A stretch of 64,000 nucleotides of DNA from Stratiolaelaps scimitus. Lineage: Eukaryota > Arthropoda > Arachnida > Mesostigmata > Laelapidae. Each line of letters starts with the position of its first letter. The stretch's first letter is position 1. The position numbers and the translations under genes are program-made. The DNA lies in contig JABWDB010000005.1 of NCBI GenBank assembly GCA_019614645.1, forward strand, positions 11,068,001-11,132,000, given 5' to 3'. Below, piece after piece: positions 33,619 through 45,600 of this stretch. The notes beneath the pieces were generated by a model. That model ran no database searches, was not told where the DNA came from, and saw nothing but the letters and a program-made list of their open reading frames with translations.

Positions 33619-36600
33619 CAATCACTGCTACCAGAGGGAATCCGGGGTTGGTGCCGGAATAACAGGGAAAGGGGCTCTGAGGAAGATTTGGGATGGGTAA
33701 AAGTAGTAGCAAATGCACCCTGAACTTGGTCAAAATTGACTCTGGGTGGGGGCTAGCGCACCTCAATCTTGCGCGTGTCCATTAGGAATTCAATCAGCCC
33801 TTAGCTGGCCACGGAGGCCACTGCGGCAGCCGCATCAGCAGCACAGCAGTAGGCGGCGGTACCGCTGCCACTACGGCGGCGACTACTAGCTGTGCCATCT
33901 ACATCATGAACATCAAGTTCATTCGCTGGTCATCATTTGCTGCCTGCGCGGTTGGTGCTACTGTCAAATGCTGCCTTTGAGAGAGCCAGCAACTAACCGA
34001 CAAGCACCGGCGACCAGCGCATTGGCTAGGTCGATTGCGGTTCTGTCTGTGGTCGTGTAGGCTAGCGGACCGCGACCACCTTCCATCGCTTCGCGGTCAG
34101 TTCCAAGTTGCTCTCCTATAAGCTTTCTCGACGGTATGGTCATAGCTGGTAGAGCAGTGTAGAGCGGTTGAAGTCGGCGTGCCATCAAGAACGCCGCTGA
34201 CTGACTGCCCCACCTTTCCGCTTTTCATTTGACCCCAACACAACTCCCCGGCCTAGCCGCCCGCCACCCAACAGCGCACCTCGTAATCCCCGATGGTGGC
34301 CCGCTAGGACGATGCTGCGCCAACGCCCAGGATGTCGGTAAGGTCCGACGAGCGGACTGGCTGCCGACCAACCAGCCAACCAACCAACGAGTCAGTCAAA
34401 TAAGCCGAAAGCCAAAGGAGTCCGTCGTGGGCGCCGTCATCGCCGTTCGGGACCACATCTTCGCTCGGTCAGTTCTTTCCATTCAGTCGATGGCCAGAGT
34501 ACCAGAGAGCAGAGAAACCCAAGAGCGAAAGAGAGAGAGAGAGAGGGAGGGAAGCAGTGCGGTGGCTGGTCAGTTAATCCGAGACGACTACGGGCGAACC
34601 AAGCGCATGGTGCTGTAAATACAGTGGTTGGTGCTGTCCATGGAACGAAAAAGGAACGCCGGCCAACAGATCGCATACCACCTAGCAATGGTTCCCTCTG
34701 CAGGTGGCTCCCCTTTTCACCATGTAGAAAAGCAAAGAAAGAACATTTCACGCCGTCAGTTTCTAAGTCTACGCGAAGGGACACGCGAACACATTGTGTC
34801 GCTACCGATGTCCGATGTCATGGCATCCACTACATGCTGGTCGATTACGAATTGATGTCGTACTTGAAGAAGCATCAGTGGACATATAGCACAATGGAAT
34901 ATTTCGGCGCCAATAGACACGCCTGATATACAAGATACCACGTTCAGCCCATGGACAGGGAGAGCGGGGAGAGGTGAGCCATAAAGATGCCACTATAGCA
35001 TGTCTAGTAGTTCAAATATCACAGGATGCACTGAAAGTCGTATTTGTGCCATTTATGATAGACGTAAGTATAAGATAAATGATCGAGTTAGATGCTTTAC
35101 TCCTGATGGCTATTGGTGGACTATTCCTGTCTACTCCGTTTACAGCGTTGGCTCATGTGAATACCTGTCTATGTACTATTATTACTATATTATTATTCAT
35201 AATGCTTTGGGGTGCGTTCAATTAGCGTCGTATAATGCTGCGCATATAGCAGCTGACTCCCCTCGCTAATTAGCAGTTCGTTTCCTTTCTTCGTCTTCTC
35301 ATAATAACGCTCGTACTTTTCGGTCCAGCCGCAGATTGACCAAAAAGAAATCGCCATTACCCTCTCTATACAGTTCCTTCGCGAAGCCACGCTGGCCAGC
35401 ACCGACGAATATCTCTGGTCTGTGATGAGACAACGTGCAGCCCAAGTATCTAGCTAGTCTGTTGTTGCTTCTGTCTACAGATTGTACCTGCTACTTTTTG
35501 TATTGCTGTTGCTGTTATTGATGTCGTTGTTATTGCTGCTGCTGCTGTTGTCGTCATTGAATTCTGATATTGCTGCTGCTGCTGCTGTTCCTACGTCGAA
35601 GATCACCTGTCGTAGTCGACGATCGTCACCCGGTCGCTTGCTGCCAGCCCGATACTCTCGGTGCTCCAGTGACGCGCTGATCATACCAGGTCGCTGGCCG
35701 CTGCTGCTGCTGCCCGATGAATTGGCGTCCAATGACTCATGAATGGGCCGCGCTTCAATGGACGTACTACGAGACGAGAGCAGCATCGCAGTGATGCTGC
35801 GCCTCGCCTCGTCTCACCGTACCTACCTCCTGCAGCGGTATCGTAGATCGCAGTGGTAGTGGCGGCAGCAGCAGCAGCTTTAGTATCGCCACTCGTAGTA
35901 GTCGTAGTGGTGGTGGCCATTCGTACTATGCCATTCTGTACTTCGTGTACGATGACGACGCCGGTGGCAGGGAGCCATCGGCGGGAATGGCGACACCGGC
36001 AACAGGTTCATTACAACCGCTTCTTCTACTGCGTTCTACGACGGGGCCAGGGCACAGCAGCTCACGACCGGGACACGACCGGCAGCGGCACACACTACGC
36101 GCTCTTCTGTCGGCCGCCCAAAGGAAGAACACGAAAGAAAAGCGGTGAAGAAGAAAAGCGATAGAGTATCAGTTTGGAGGCAAAGAGCTCCAAGTGAACG
36201 CTCAACGACACTTCACTGAAATGATGAAGGCATCGACGAAGCCCAATCAAAATGGCCATTGACAAGGTACGGGACTGTTTCTCTGGTGCAGGCGAAAGTA
36301 TTTGTGTAGATTGTAGTTAACCCTCATCAGAGTGACGCTGTATACGGCTGCTTCTTCTGTGCGAGTGTGTGTGTCTTTGATTCTTGATCGTCATTCGACT
36401 GTGGATCTTATACGGGTGGGGTTCTACGGTTGTGGTTGGCTGTCGACGCAAGGGGACTAGCTATAGGGTGCAGACAAATAGACGGACACAGATTTGGACA
36501 TATTGTGTAAACATTGAATATTATAATTGCGTTGACACTAAGGGAGTGGTACATACACGATAGATAGGGAGAATATATATATATATATAACATAAACCTT

Positions 36601-37252
36601 TTGCCTCTATGGAAAAAACAGCAACCCGTGGAAATGACTGACCTCTCTGACAATAACAACATTAAACTACCCTCAATCAGTCGGCCTGTCCAGAAGCTCA
36701 AATGTCGTTGTGTACCATGCAGGTGATTACACTCGTTATTGTTGTGTTCGTCGTTGATTGGGAATAGTGCAATTGCTGTCTACCATACCACCCTGTGCCC
36801 TTCGGTCCTTGAGGGCCGAATCACCAGCGGCGCTATAGTATTACATGGAGGTCCGATTCGACTTCGCTCCCCACACACGTATCTGTCTAAACTACATATA
36901 TATATATCTATCTGTCTCTATTCGATAGCCACACTACTAACCTAATCCCGAGCTGTTGTGACCACAGGCCGGACAGCATCGGCGTCATTGACGACGACTT
37001 CTACTACGACTACGGCTCCTATCACTACTATTACAACGACAGTAATCTGATGACAGCGGGAGAGCGGCCGATGGCTGCGCGGAGTCCAAGAACGCCAGCT
37101 GGAGGGGCCCGCTTGCCGGCGACGCTGTACTGTGCGCGCTACAATCACGAATCACTTATCGAACATTCGACCTGGCTGCCTCTCTGGTCTTCAGGTCTCA
37201 ATGACCGCAGCGGTGGCGAGGCGACAAACCGGCAAAAGCAAGCACGTAAGCG
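33619..37252. other. Non-coding stretch, no firm gene
   Basis: A GA run lies at about 34528-34550, CTG/TTG triplets at 35500-35590 and (TA)n at 36572-36589. The frame ending 34926 contains a protein-like end (HGIHYMLVDYELMSYLKKHQ...) but lacks exon borders. Much of 36.2-37.2 kb shows nothing recognisable. Confidence 0.45.
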
Positions 37253-37480
37253 TTAGTGCTCGTCGAAGGCCACCGAGTCGATTGAGGATTGGAACGGCGG
37301 ATTGAAGCCAAAAGTGTCGGGGGGAACACTAGGGAAGAGCTCGCGAAGAGCCTTCGACATGGGCACGTAAGGCTCGCCGTCGACGGGAGAGGGCAGGAGA
37401 TATTGTGACGACGATGTTAACGATAAGCAGCAGGCCTGGCAGTGCACCAACATACGGCTACCGATGGGGAATCGCTGCCG
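37253..37480 (-). CDS. Minus-strand terminal coding exon candidate
   Basis: On the minus strand an acceptor-like ATTTGCTTGTAG (its AG at 37482-37481) is followed by 75 codons. They read RQRFPIGSRMLVHCQACCLS, LTSSSQYLLPSPVDGEPYVP, MSKALRELFPSVPPDTFGFN and PPFQSSIDSVAFDEH, then TAA at 37255-37253. Codon use is GC-ending and regular, and the C-terminus is acidic and Pro/Phe-rich. Cys-Gln-Ala-Cys-Cys might be part of a metal-binding or structural cluster, but no family is recognised. Upstream exons would lie at higher coordinates. A poly-Gln frame at about 37550-37600 could belong to one, but the implied 46-base intron is very short. Confidence 0.4.
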   Translation of the reverse strand, partial: RQRFPIGSRMLVHCQACCLSLTSSSQYLLPSPVDGEPYVPMSKALRELFPSVPPDTFGFNPPFQSSIDSVAFDEH

Positions 37481-37859
37481 CTACAAGCAAATGATCCATG
37501 GCGGCCGGAGTCATTTTATTATTTACTATCATCACCGTACCGAAAATCCGCTGCTGCTGCTGCTGCTGAAAGAAGGCGCACACGATAGTGCTATATGACC
37601 ATAGCATATCGTACCGGCAGCACGATCGTTTGATCATTTGACGCGACGGAAAAAATCGACGAACTGACAAATATAGGAGAGAAAAAAAACTACTCGAGAA
37701 CTCATTCAGATTCGAATTCATTCGTCGTTTTCGACACGCCGCTACGGAACGAATGACGACCACCGCAGATGGCGGCGGCCATTGAGTGATCCAGTCAATT
37801 TGAGCCTTTGAATAATTGTGTGCGTTCATGTTTTCGCTTGCTAGATAGATATGAACATT

Positions 37860-37861
<2 letters not shown>

Positions 37862-37905
<44 letters not shown>
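37862..37905. repeat. (TA)n microsatellite
   Basis: About 44 bases of alternating TA. Confidence 0.95.
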
Positions 37906-37911
<6 letters not shown>

Positions 37912-39116
37912 GTATGTTATGTTATATATGTGTAGTAAAAAAACAGGCAGGCGTAATAATAACTTCATAATAATTAGGGGATGGCTAACTTTGGTTAAGA
38001 TTCCGTCCACGTTTCAAGATTTTTACCGAAGTGTCCATGTCCTCCGAGATACCCTGTTGTGAATTTCTTTTATTCATTAACATACACTGTACCATTTTAA
38101 TGTATATTAGAAAAGAAAAATAATAGCAAAAAATCATTGGTTAGTGTCCCACACCGCTGCGCAACTTTCTGACCACCCTGTACCTATTAGCCTGTCAGAT
38201 TCGACAGAATTACCGAGTCACATTGAGTCCACTGCTCCGGCAAGAACATACCCATCCCGCAAAGTGACCCACGACGCGAGCATCATCCTTGATACCATTG
38301 CCATCACACTGAGGTGTTTCATTCTTTTTGTTTTTAACCCCCCCTACCCGTTATTTCCCACTAGTTTAACATTTAACTGAAACTGTGGAAAATCATACAG
38401 AATATCGGGGCTAGCGTCTCCACAAGAACTCCTTTGAAGTAAGTAAATGCTCCCAGCCCAATGTATTCGTTATATCTTTATTTCGGTTGGAGCTTTAATT
38501 TTTTTCACCACTCGTTAACCTGAGCGCCAGCGTGATTCACTTTGCCATTCGCTACTCATCTGCTATCTTTGAACAAAGCTAGCGTTCGATTTCATCCATT
38601 CGGCAGTACGTTACAGAGTTTAGCGGCCAAATAAAAATACCTAGAGGAGAAAAACACACAGCTATCGGCATACATATATATGTATACATCTATCCTCGTC
38701 TGTGGCTACTGTAGGTGTCTCTCGGTCGGTGACTTCGGCGTCGCGAATCGTCGTTGGATCACCACAGTAGTGGTCGGTTACTTTGGCTATAGGCCAAAAC
38801 TGATTTGCGAGCAGCACAGGTGCGGAGCAGGAAGAACAACAAGGCTACGCCGCGATCGTCGCTTCAGTCGCCGCCGCCGGATCGACGACGGCAGTGTCGT
38901 ACGCACTCACTGTGAACTGCTGGCGCAGCAGCCGCAGAACTCAATGGCGGATCGCTCAATGCAGGCCGGCACGTCGGCCTGCCGCAGCGGACATGTCCGC
39001 CGGTGTCCCAGGCGGACTAGACGCACGTCATAGTAATGCGTCTACTACGGCCTCACTCACTGCACATGGCTACACTTTCTAATCTGCGTCTGCGACAGAA
39101 CTACGACTACAAGGAC

Positions 39117-39162
39117 TACCAGTGCCACTACCGCCGGGCGGCACTGGTACCCCGTGCCGCCC
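39117..39162 (+). other. Two mutually exclusive hairpins
   Basis: TACCAGTGCC (39117-39126) can pair with GGCACTGGTA (39140-39149) over ten bases. GGGCGGCAC (39136-39144), which overlaps that arm, can instead pair over nine bases with GTGCCGCCC (39154-39162). The shared GGCAC arm makes the two folds alternatives. Whether the region is transcribed is unknown. Confidence 0.6.
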
Positions 39163-40188
39163 TTGTGCACATATACAGTACGTAGGCAACTAACGAATTC
39201 GAGGAGTGTACCTGCTAGATGAGGTGGAGCGGCTGACGGAACCGCTGGGGAAGTTGAAGAAGAAGAAGTTGAAGAGAGGCACCCTGATACGTATTATATC
39301 TAGCGATTGCTCTATCGTGAACTGTCGCCGCGCAGCACGGAATCGTTTGGCGCTGGCCTGCTTAAGCGAATTATCAGCGACGCACAGAATTCTGTAGCGG
39401 CAACAGCGGCAACGGGTAGTAAAGGCGCGGAATCGACGGTTCCCCAGCGGGCCTATCCAGTGCGACTACGTAGAGGGTGTCTCTGCCTACAGCGCGCAGG
39501 ACCAGCGTAGGCCGACAGGTAGGTTGCGACCACTGCTTTCGGAGTCGGACAGTATCATTCTCGTTCATTGATCTCTGCCACCGCAGTCGTCCCTCGTCCG
39601 CTGACGTACTTAGCAACACCGGACCGAGCGAAGCCTGGTCGCACCGTAAACTGGACACAGATGCACACACACACACACACACACCCATGGACAGAAGTAG
39701 GTAGACAAGTACGCAGTGTTCGGGAGAAAAATCAACCTGGATATTGCCGATACCCCCCTCGCGTACCGGCTGACGGGGACCTACCTGTTCGCGCTATTCA
39801 GAAGCCGCCTCTGACGAAGCAAACCCTGAACGCCCCACAGCGGTCACGGATATATGAGGGCAGCAGAGAGGCTGCGGAGCGTTGCCGTCTCCATCGTCGC
39901 CAACGAGCAAAGACACTGCAGTGTCTGACGCTGCTTCTTAATTGTGCGACTCCCAATGTATAATAAATTGATGCTGTCGCGACGCTTCGTTTTGCCGGTA
40001 TTAATGGTGGCATTTTCATTGTCCACTGGTATAATAGATATCTCCGGGATATTCTCACCTGGCTGTGTGCATTAGGTAAAATCTAAACAAAAAATTGTGA
40101 AATTATGTAAACGATTAATGTTATTATTATATTATTAGTGCTAATGTGTAGTAGTGGTAGTTGTCATAGTATCGCTTATGGAGTCTTA

Positions 40189-40259
40189 TGAAGCAACGCT
40201 AAAGCGGTTCCGTCGACGCTAAATAATGAACAAGAGTCGGCTCGAAATGGTTTCGTTTT
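40189..40259 (+). mobile_element. Diverged copy of the SINE-like repeat
   Basis: GTCTTATGAAGCAACGCTAA and the following sequence up to AGTCGGCTCG align with 11373-11445, with substitutions throughout. It lies beside A/T-rich AAT/ATT sequence, like the copy at 11.2-11.5 kb. Confidence 0.4.
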
Positions 40260-40375
40260 AGAAATAGTATCGCTATTATTTTGATATATGTTGAGCCCAT
40301 AACATAGCAATGCTAGAATTATATAATAATAATAATACTTATTATTTTTTTTTTTATAGCGTAAAAAAAAATGCG

Positions 40376-40543
40376 TTTATTCAAACATACAGTAGGTCGG
40401 GATTACTAGGGATTATGGGGGGGGGGGGGTGAGGACGACAATGTCCCGAGGAAGGCGATGGCATTGCCTCTCTGCACGGCGAGGGACAGCCGCTGCAGGA
40501 GGAAAGAGCCAGCGCGCTTGTCCCCGGTGGCGCGGATATACTT
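40376..40543 (-). mobile_element. 3' end of a LINE-like retroelement
   Basis: On the minus strand 46 codons (40543 down to a TAG at 40408-40406) include ATGDKRAGSFLLQRLSLAVQ and RGNAIAFLGTL. A C-run follows, coding Pro, then the stop. About 25 bases later comes AATAAA (40381-40376), then an A-rich tail. A diverged relative at 47090-47205 also carries AQRGNAISVLGTLP, and the tail sequence recurs at 21488-21507. A coding end, a poly(A) signal and a tail shared between dispersed copies fit a 5'-truncated non-LTR retrotransposon. Assignment to a clade is not possible from this fragment. Confidence 0.5.
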
Positions 40544-40884
40544 ATTATTATTATCATTATTATTATTAGTATTATAACAGCAGTAACACTTTCCTATAAC
40601 GTTGTATAAGTAACTAACAATAAGTTACGTTCATATAATAGAGTACATGGCAATGTTTCGATTCCTGCTCTTAACCTGTCCTAATTTGGCAGCAACCAAA
40701 TAGTCTATGGAACAATACTACGCGTCGAAACGAAAATTTAAGAAATTTCACATTCATCATAGCTGTATGTCATCCGAACGATGCTGGCTATTTCATTCTC
40801 GTCGTGTCATTTGTGTATGGAGCCTCTTCTTCTTTCTCCAGAAAATGTTCGCTGGAGAAAAAACGGCATTATATTCATCTGCAG

Positions 40885-41181
40885 GGTATTCGCATACGAA
40901 GTGATGCTGCTGCTGCAGCTGAATTTGTCGTTCGAATTCATGGTTGAGAAATTACTGGGTATTGTTTTATATGAGCCGTCTTGCCAGCTGGCTCTCTCTC
41001 TGGAATATCTCTCTGGCGATGGGAGAATTGGTCTTCGTTCGGTTTCGGCGCAAAGATTCGTAGATTTTCGAAGATCAAGGCGATCTTTCATTCGCCTGCT
41101 ACACTCTTCTGTCTTGAGGAAGCGGCCAAGCGTGAAGGCACGAATAGTGAAGAATGAACCAGACGAGCATGAAGCTAGCTG
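40885..41181 (+). CDS. Possible internal coding exon with canonical borders
   Basis: ATTATATTCATCTGCAG ends at 40884 and AGCTG|GTAAGA follows 41181. The enclosed frame is open for about 98 codons. It reads VFAYEVMLLLQLNLSFEFMV, EKLLGIVLYEPSCQLALSLE, then a basic region (RRSRRSFIRLLHSSVLRKRP) and SVKARIVKNEPDEHEAS. The hydrophobic first half could be membrane-associated. The minus strand is also open here, which weakens the case. The protein is unrecognised. Confidence 0.25.
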
Positions 41182-42081
41182 GTAAGACGTTGAAGACACC
41201 GAACTCCAGCGGTAGTCAGTCGGTAAGCACCGATTGTGTGGCCAACCGCCCGATAGTCAGCATTAGGCTACCGTGGTCGGCTCAATGGATAGAAGGGAGG
41301 ACTTCCCGAAAATGGACAGGGGTGGTGCTATGCTATAACATGTACCGGGAACAACACGAGAGTCGGAAAAGTTAGAATCATGAAGAGGCAAAGAGGAACA
41401 TCGCCAATTACCTGAATAGCAATATGAGTATCAGTGCCAAAGGAGGTATCATTCTCAGCATCGGTCTACCGACGACGTCGCTCTGTTTCTAATTTCTAGT
41501 TTCATTTGGTTATGATGTCGTTGACGACAGTTCCGTGAGCCGTAGGCTGTCCTGAGAGTGTGTTCGCACTGTCTGTTCAGTGCTGAATCATTTGCTGCTA
41601 TAATAGACCGACACCAGAGTATACATACACATTGAGAAAGGAAATTATCGAAGGGGAAACTTATGAAGCGATATAATTACCACTGAGTCTGGATAAGTGA
41701 GTGGTGAGGTTGCCCATGTCCCCGTAGCGATTTAGACAGACGCCAATGTTGCGGATAATCCTGTCAGCAGATACACCTCACAATAACGATAGACCTTGAC
41801 ATTGCGGGCAGCGGATATGCTTCTGTGCATTTGCTCTCCTTCGATTTGAAGACTCGTGGCTGTCATCGCCCCTTCCCTACAGTGGCTACTCTACTCCTAG
41901 GATGATGTTTGCGCATCTTTATGGCTTACTATGGATTCCACAGAGCGCCGACCGCCACAATTCAGCCAACAGCAATACAACCTTGCCAATCTGGTATAGG
42001 GTGCAAACTAGAAAATATACACAGACAACTTGGTGGTCATTCTCTCTCTATCTCTTCCTCTCTGGTTAGTAGTTTGTTCCG
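41182..42081. other. Non-coding stretch
   Basis: No repeat longer than a few units and no coding-like frame with support was seen in this interval. Confidence 0.5.
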
Positions 42082-42630
42082 CTATTTCGTTTTAGCCTCG
42101 CTGTGCTCCGCGCTCTCAAAGTCGTCGGGCCGCGGTTGCGCGAGTGGATCCTGTTGTGCGCTGTGTGTCTGTGTGTGAACGTGCTGCTGTTGTTGTCTAT
42201 GATATTCTCCTCGCGCGCACACGTTTGCGCAAGTTTGCTTGCACTTTTGGCCAAGGTAAGGCAAGCAGGCTGAAGTAGGTTGCTACTAGGTTGCTGATGG
42301 GGAGGTAGGCCCGGTCGGCAACCTGAGGGTCCGGCACGATAAGGGGTGGGCGTGTGTGCGTGCGCGAGGCTGGGCGCGGGGAGCGGTCGGGCGCCGATGT
42401 TCATCGGGGAGGTCATAGATTTCCATTAGTCGCGCTGGCACCGGTAGCGAGCGCCGCGGTCTGGGCCTACCTGCCAGCGTTCTATCGCTATTGTCTCTGT
42501 CTATAACATTGCTGCAGCTGATGCATATGCTGTTGTTGCTACTTCTGCTGTCCGCTGCTACTGCTGGCCGGGTCGGAGCGCGCTCTCTAACCCGCTCTAC
42601 GGCACCTTTGGGCCTCGACAACGATCTCAT
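42082..42630 (-). CDS. Two-exon minus-strand gene model (115 aa)
   Basis: A true ATG at 42630-42628 begins MRSLSRPKGAVERVRERAPT and continues to GCTGGCAG|GTAGGC, ending exon 1 at 42471. An acceptor, CAACCTACTTCAG, brings in exon 2 at 42269. It reads CLPYLGQKCKQTCANVCARG, EYHRQQQQHVHTQTHSAQQD and PLAQPRPDDFESAEHSEAKT to TAG at 42084-42082. The phases agree: G plus CC makes an Ala codon across the 201-base intron. Four of the first seventeen residues of exon 2 are Cys, and the end is acidic. No family is recognised. A competing plus-strand exon overlaps exon 2, and at most one is likely to be real. Confidence 0.35.
42096..42255 (+). CDS. Plus-strand exon model with a membrane-like segment
   Basis: CCGCTATTTCGTTTTAG ends at 42095 and GGCCAAG|GTAAGG, a near-consensus donor, follows 42255. 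The frame between has no stops. It reads LAVLRALKVVGPRLREWILL, then CAVCLCVNVLLLLSMIF, then SSRAHVCASLLALLAK. A basic segment precedes about 20 hydrophobic residues, as in a membrane protein. The spacing of Arg and Lys before it is loosely reminiscent of a channel S4 helix, but that is a weak impression. This model directly overlaps the minus-strand exon 2. Confidence 0.35.
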
Positions 42631-45600
42631 AATTTCTTATAGGGCCTGTTTACAGCTCTGACCGTTTGCTTCGCCCGTTCCCAGCCTCGTATACTGCTCT
42701 GACTATCTCTCTCTCTCTCTCGCGCTCTCCTCATTGTAACAGTACAGTAACGTTGCACCATATCCAACCTAACCAAACGGCGAGTCAAATCCGGCCAGAG
42801 GAGGATCAGCGTGTCGGGAGAATATGAGAGAAAACGCGATCAAGGAGCAGCTTATATCGATTGCAGCTCGCAGTGGGGATCGGAGCGCATATAAAGAAAA
42901 CGCGGATGGGATCGCTAATCAACCCTGGTTTGTATTCATTGACCACCGGAAACGATGACCTGCGACTGGCCGCTCATGCACAGTCCGTCGTCAAAAACCG
43001 GTTGCCAAGTTACCCTCAGTCAAGTTACCCTTTCGAATAACGATAGTGTTGAATATAGGTTGGGCACGAGTACACTTGGGCATCGAGATAAGTTGTCACT
43101 GAGTTATCTATTTATTGTTTTCCACAAGATACAAAGTGTCTTTATGTCCCCACGGTTTTGGGAACATAAAGATGTAAGATCTGTGCAATTCGGTATCGGT
43201 TTCAATCGATGACAAGCGATGATATTTTTCGGGGTGGGGTGGACGTTATTAATAGATTTCATTGAGTTAGACATTCTAGTGCTGGAGGGGTGCTGGCATT
43301 CTGTGGGCTTGTTTTCGCCATGAAGCTAGTCCAGCGTTGTCAAGGCGACAGTCCCTACGTCCTTGGAAAGCGACCAATGAGTCCAATGTATGTCGTGTGA
43401 CATACATGTTATTCGACCTTGCACTACCATTGTCCCATCGAACCGGTGGAGTCCACCTTCAGGTAGACTAGGCTGGTATGTATATCCCAGCGATATGAGT
43501 TGTGCGATTTAACGAAGCCGGAGCTTGGGACCTTCGATGGCTGCACGAACAACAGCGGCGGCCTGCTGACTTCAATGAAGGGTTCATCGTTCGCTCGAAT
43601 AAGGACGACTGTGTATGATTCGCCACCAGACTACTACGACGACTTATACTGCTACCGCTACTGTGGACTACGACTCTCGCTGCAGCTACGGTAATTCGTT
43701 ATTCGGTGGTTCGAGGCAGGAGGTCTAAACACTAAAGGGTTGGACGTGAGAGGCAAACGACGTTTGTTAGGACGAATTACTAGTGGGGAGAAGGAGGAAG
43801 GGTTAGTTGGGGGGTTAGTTGGAAAACCCAGGGAAGCTCAAACCCGTTGCATTGCCGGATACGCTTTAAATATAGTCTCCCAGTGCGTAGGTCTGTCTAG
43901 CTCGTCTAACAACCCCCAAGCCCCCGCGTCTGAATGTCCCCTTTCCTGCTTAGCTTTTGTGGGCTTGAAGTCCCTAACGCCCCTATTTTTCTCTATAGTC
44001 GCTCAGCGCTAGAGTTTCAGCGCTCATAGCCAGCCACCTACCTCCGTCACCGTCCGATGTTGCTCGCGCCATCGCCAGCAGCTGATGGTCCACTTCTTCA
44101 GTGTTCTGCGAAGGCGTGAGCCGGTGGGACTGGGCAAGCCGAAACAGGGTGAGCGTGGGCGAAACTCGAATAGGGGGTTGGATAGGGAGCACATAGAAGC
44201 ATTATGGAGGAGCTCTTCGTAGGGGTAGAGGTGGGGCATCAGGCTCAGATGCGGCCGGGCATCAGGTGGTACGCCGGGGGTTGGACGGTTGGGGGTAGTG
44301 GCGGCGACGACCACGATGGCGGAGGCTAGCTTCAGTAGGAGCAGAGTGGGGAGAGCTGAGGCTTTGTGAGTGCTGCTGCTGTACTACCAAACTGAGCAAT
44401 CTCCCGCCCTAACACACGCCCGCTGGTCGTGCGCTCGCTCTGAGGCACACTGTCGCGTAGTGCTCCACGAGGAGCCCGTGCCCCGAGAGCGAATAGGATC
44501 GGTGTTGAGGAGCGCTAGGCGGGAACAGGCCTGAAATGGCGGGTGATTTTGAGTTTCGCCGAAAACCTCATTGAACTTGAGATGGTATGCACTCGCGGCT
44601 ATAGAAGCCGTATACAGAGCTATCGCATCGTCTTAGCTGCCTCGCTTGATGCTACTGCTGCTGCTACTGCCCATAGCTGTATGGCAGGATGATGCGTCGT
44701 CTCATCTTGCGTATTTGTATAGGTACCATTGAGGCTCCGGTCGTCGGTTTCAGCTTCCCTCGGTTCTCTGCGGTAGCACTGAGAGAGCTAGAAGTCAGCG
44801 CCAACGAAGGAGAAGATGCTTGAGGACCTCCGGTAGACAGTATCATGGCAAACCATAGGGAACGAATGGGCAAACTGAAGGTGCTTTTGTGGTGGGCGAT
44901 CTAATCGGGGTCACGATGACGATAGTTGTTTTCTCGTACCTTTGTTCTGCATCTTTATTTATTCGTTTCTGCATCCGTTGAACTGTCATTCCATTGCGAT
45001 GAACAGGTACTGCGAGGAGTTGTACATTATGCAATGTTAGAGATATGGTTTTCATGGAAATTTCTTTCCACAATGGCAAATGCACTTTTCTTTGATGGGG
45101 AATACGGGAATGCACGAACATGCACATATGCGCTTGTTGGACAGTTCGTAGTCCAAGTGCACTGTGACATGGGCGTTTTATTTCTCCTCCAGGGAGCTTC
45201 ACTATCGAGTGATTATCTTTTTAGCAACACAACGTTATGTAGAAGTGTATGGCGGAGCTTTTGGGGGGAATTTGGGTTGAGCTGGTCCATCTGATCGTCT
45301 CGTTCACTTTCGCGCTAGATCTCGAAATTGGCTTCGATTTCCTCAGCGGCTAAACATGATTTGCGTATCCCACAGGTCTTCTACAACAGATTTGACACAT
45401 TCGTTTGACTAATTTTTTGTTCACTTTTCGTATTCTTTGCTCTCCGCCACTGCCCGCTCATGTACCCACGTGTATTCCACACACAGCCTTATAACCGCCG
45501 GACAGTCTGAATGCGAGGCGTCGTCGCTACTCTTGAGTCCTCACTTCCTCTATGACATGCCTATATACTTAGTGTTTGGCGTTAATGCCGGCTGTCGCTG

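Larger units (their letters stand above)
37481..40188. other. Non-coding stretch with (TA)n and a dual hairpin
   Basis: (CTG)n lies near 37552-37568 and (TA)n at 37862-37905. AT-rich DNA extends to about 38140, and GC-rich DNA at 38.7-39.2 kb contains two overlapping hairpins (39117-39162). (CA)n occurs at about 39665-39685. Overlapping frames around 38.7-39.1 kb have no frame preference. Confidence 0.45.
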
